Shown one piece after another: positions 19,890 to 22,496 of a DNA stretch of 22,496 bases. The notes beneath the pieces were generated by a model. It searched no databases and was not told where the DNA came from. It saw only the letters and a list, made by a program, of their open reading frames with translations. The DNA is taken from positions 5,155,013-5,177,508 of the forward strand of contig NW_003101682.1 of NCBI RefSeq assembly GCF_000003855.2, in the 5' to 3' direction. The first letter of the stretch is position 1. Every line of letters begins with the position of its first letter. This DNA is from Blastomyces gilchristii SLH14081. Taxonomy: Eukaryota; Ascomycota; Eurotiomycetes; Onygenales; Ajellomycetaceae. The translations under genes were made by a program, and so were the position numbers.

Positions 19890-20660
19890 TCTTAATAATA
19901 TCTGATATATCAACTAGGCCTAGTATCTTGACAAATTCTGTATGTTTCTGGCATGACAGAGTCTTAGTGAGGTCATTCACTGACATCTGAGCTATAGACA
20001 CTTAATCAAAACTGTAATATCACTGAATTAAACACATTCTTGAAGTCAGCTTTTATATATATCAACATGACAGAGCTTCATGATTATAGAGAGATCTTTC
20101 TTCATAAAAATATTAACAGTTTGATAATTATCATATTAAATACAGATCTTATAACCAGATTTAAATTAAATATATTAAAAGAATCTATTTCATCAGATAG
20201 ACTTCTTATTAGCTTGTATAATAGTAATAAGCTCAGTTTCAGTAATAGAGATAGTTATAATTATCTATCTATTTAATTTTCAATTAATGATCTCACTGAA
20301 TAGTTTAAAGATATATTCTTGTATAAAGCAGTGATTCAGATTATCTGTAAAAGAGATATCACTGACAGCTTTGATAATATCAGGTTTAACTATTTAAGAT
20401 CAAGTTATAAAAATCTGTCAATATTATTATTATATTGAATAATGAGATTCTTTATATTATATAGATAAGATATTATTCTATTCATCTCTGATGAGTGATA
20501 TTCTAATGAATTTATCATGAATATAGCTAGTTTATTCACTGTATATATAATATCAGAGTGAGTTATTACTGCTGAGTAGATACAGAAGCTGATATATTAA
20601 TAATAATAATGAATTTTTATGAATATAACTGTCTTATTAAAAGGCTCTAACGGATATCAA
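19890..20660 (-). pseudogene. Ty1/copia pol C-terminus (RT end and RNase H), decayed
   Basis: The minus strand reads VTHSDIIYTVNKLAIFMIN near 20575-20520 (family: TRPDIxFAVxxLSxF), ISYLYNIKNLII near 20480-20440, DISFTDNLNH near 20360-20330, ITISITETELITIIQANKKSI near 20250-20190 (family: STTEAEYxAxxxAxKEAIW), YDNYQTVNIFMKKDL near 20140-20095 (family: CDNQxAxxLxKxP), HVDIYKS*LQECV near 20075-20035, and VNDLTKTLSCQKHTEFV at 19980-19930 (family: ADxLTKxL). GLVDIS follows. This is the diagnostic copia RNase H order. The rest of pol would lie to the right but is lost or displaced by the hAT-type copy at 20676. Confidence 0.85.
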
Positions 20661-20675
20661 TTAGTGAGATATAAG

Positions 20676-20990
20676 TAGACTGACCGTGTGACCGTGTCTG
20701 AAACCAGGATCAAACTTTACAGTTGTCACATTGTCTAAAAGCATTACTTCTGATCATGATTTGTGTTCATTACATTGATTTTAAATCATGTTATTTTAAA
20801 TATTAAAGGTTTCAGATTCACTTTTCAAAATAAAAATCTAGTCTCAGATAAAAGAATATGTTTGGAAATTCTTTAGGTCACATTTTTCATTCTGATCTTA
20901 TTTATTGAAAAATGACCACTTAAATGGAGATTTATGAAAACCATTTTCTCACTTAACATAAAAATTATAAAAAAGTACTTCATTTTATTG
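20676..20990. mobile_element. Left end of another hAT-type small element
   Basis: TAGACTGACCGTGTGACCGTGTCTG matches the left end of the 506-bp element (2472 onward) base for base over its AGACTG... portion, followed by GGATCAAA versus GGACCAGA and a shared TTGTCACATT/ATCATGATTT block. About 100 bp present in the first copy is missing here. No right end (CAGTCTA) or matching 8-bp duplication of GATATAAG was found, so the right boundary is a guess. Confidence 0.65.
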
Positions 20991-21039
20991 AAAAATTTAA
21001 TAGAGGGGGGTAATTAAATATTATTAACTTAATTGATAT

Positions 21040-21237
21040 CATTTTAATTAAAAAAAAATATAAAATATAAAAAATTTATAAAATATAAAAAATAACCAAT
21101 AAGAAAAAATCACAACAAAAAAAAAAAAAAAGAGAAAGAAAAAAAGAAGAGAAAGAAAAAAAGAGAAAGAAAGAGAAAGAAAAAAAAAGAAAAGAAAAGA
21201 AAAAGAAAAAAATAAAAAATAAAAATAAAAAAAAATC
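21040..21237. repeat. A-rich low-complexity tract with a 96-nt purine run
   Basis: Positions 21117-21212 contain only A and G on the plus strand, with GAAAGAAAAA-type repeats, flanked by A/T-only sequence. Long Phe/Ser open frames on the minus strand here are composition artefacts. Confidence 0.9.
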
Positions 21238-22334
21238 AAGATCATAGAGCTGCAGTATTCTTAAAATACTCACTTCTCAGAGTCTTTACAATATTTATTA
21301 TTAATTATATATCTCTCACAGTGAGAATAACACAGCTGTAATGAGTTATTATCTTAATATCATTTAATAAATAATCAGTATATATCTATATAAATGTGAA
21401 TAATTAGAAAATATATATTTAAATAGTATGATCAGAATAAACTCTGCTGTCACTTGAATAATATTAAGAACAGAATGCTGAAATCAATGATTTCTCTCAT
21501 TGATTTCACAGATAAGATGTATGAAGATAATCTTGAGAAATATAAGATTCTCTGACTTCTGATAGAAACAGATCTTATGAAGAGACTCTATTTTCATCAT
21601 ATCAGAGACTGAGTATTATTAAAAAGCATTACTTCAATACATATACACTTACTGCAGTGATTCACTCTCTGCACATGTGATTGAGAGTTGCAGCTTTCTC
21701 ATATCACACAGCTCTCTCTGAGATGCTGCTGCTGGTTTGCAACTCACACAGTCTCTCAGTTCAGCACACACTGTATATATACAGCTCTGCATACTGAGAC
21801 TGTGTTGGTCATTATGACCTGATGTGATACTCACTTTTCATAGACCATGTTTCATTTGATTGAGAGAGGGAGAGGACACAACTGCTGTGTTATTTGAGAG
21901 AGAAGTGAGTAATTGAATCTGTAGAAGATAATTTAATTTCTTCTGTATTTGAAATTTGATTAGTCTATACTCTTCAATTTGAGAGTTTCTGAGAGTGTTT
22001 TAATAGTTTTCATACTAGCTTGAAATTAGTGATTGATTGAAGAAGAGAAAAGAGAGAAGAAAGAAATGAGAATAACTTATCTTTATAATATAAAAATAGA
22101 GAATTGCTGTAATTATTTACTCTAGTAATAAAGATCTGTTTTCTGTATATATCTCTGATACAGATTATATAATAACTGTATACAAAGAATATCAACAGTG
22201 TATGTATTAAATGAAGATAATATTACTATACAACACTGTAGCTGTTTCTGTACATCACTGAAAGCTGTTAATATTTTCTTTAAGTCTCTTTATATTTGAT
22301 AAGTCAGTAATATATTTCAATACACTCTCTCTTT
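21238..22334. other. AT-rich sequence, no gene recognised
   Basis: Mutated composition with a slightly more complex patch at 21640-21850. No convincing domain on either strand. Contains the hairpin at 21479-21508. Confidence 0.4.
21479..21508. repeat. Perfect 12-bp inverted repeat (hairpin)
   Basis: TGAAATCAATGA, loop TTTCTC, TCATTGATTTCA: 12 perfect pairs around a 6-nt loop. No U-tract or gene next to it indicates a terminator role. Confidence 0.8.
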
Positions 22335-22431
22335 CATCATCATCATTATCATCATTATTATTATTATTATTATCACTATCATTATTATTATTATCATTAT
22401 TATTATTATTATCATTATTATTATTATATTA
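22335..22431. repeat. Trinucleotide microsatellite (CAT/TTA)n
   Basis: About 30 units of mixed CAT, TCA and TTA triplets. Confidence 0.9.
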
Positions 22432-22496
22432 TTTCTGACTGTCTCTTCTGCCTTCATGTCTCTTTAACACTCACTGAAATCAATTATATTATCTGA

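Noticed and set aside
20040..20276. 78-codon plus-strand open frame
   Set aside because: Antisense to copia RNase H motifs that read well on the minus strand.
21048..21273. Two overlapping minus-strand open frames encoding Phe/Ser/Leu-rich peptides
   Set aside because: They are the complement of the A-rich purine tract; composition alone explains them.
22335..22431. CRISPR-like array or telomeric repeat
   Set aside because: It is a simple CAT/TTA microsatellite with no spacers and no telomere motif.

Overview
The window looks like a repeat-rich, AT-biased compartment of a filamentous ascomycete genome. Nearly all recognisable coding sequence is transposon-derived and has been ruined by C-to-T/G-to-A transitions of the repeat-induced point mutation (RIP) type. 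The mutated stretches are almost free of CG, CC and GG. Tryptophan codons have typically become TGA, and catalytic Asp codons have become Asn. I found no tRNA, rRNA, CRISPR, operon or intact gene. Every identification comes from translating by eye and reading through stops; no database search was run.

Layout. 1-540: AT-rich, unassigned. 571-1260: partly unmutated, higher-GC patch with a 155-bp tandem duplication and an unknown ORF. 1830-4488 (+): decayed hAT transposase read in one frame, carrying a 506-bp non-autonomous hAT-type element (2471-2976) with a perfect 8-bp target duplication; the hAT right end shares its terminal sequence with that small element. 4489-5640: unassigned. 5645-11480 (-): Ty3/gypsy chromovirus with gag zinc knuckle, RT, RNase H, integrase and a C-terminal chromodomain. 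Its RNase H region is split by a 5'-truncated LINE (7910-9117, +) with a 14-bp target duplication and an AAT-repeat tail. 11510-12293: candidate 5' LTR of that chromovirus. Its outer 100 bp escaped mutation, and it abuts the integrase of a second gypsy element (12294-15900, -), so the first gypsy appears nested in the second. 15900-16640: AT-rich. 16640-17290: partly mutated, possible LTR. 17290-19508: host-like normal-GC island holding a pseudogenised PD-(D/E)XK nuclease-like gene (-) and unknown ORF fragments. 19509-20660 (-): Ty1/copia RNase H end with a candidate LTR whose edge coincides with the end of the GC island. 20676 onward: left end of another hAT-type copy. 21040-21237: A-rich tract with a pure-purine run. 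21240-22496: AT-rich, with a perfect hairpin and a trinucleotide repeat.

The elements do not form a functional pathway; the window is a stratified transposon graveyard. Nesting and mutation load give a relative history: gypsy-2 predates gypsy-1, which predates the LINE; the hAT host predates the small hAT-type insertion. The two features most worth following up are the mutation context (CG and CC/GG lost while CA/TG stays common, unlike classical CpA-directed RIP) and the unmutated sequences embedded in this background.
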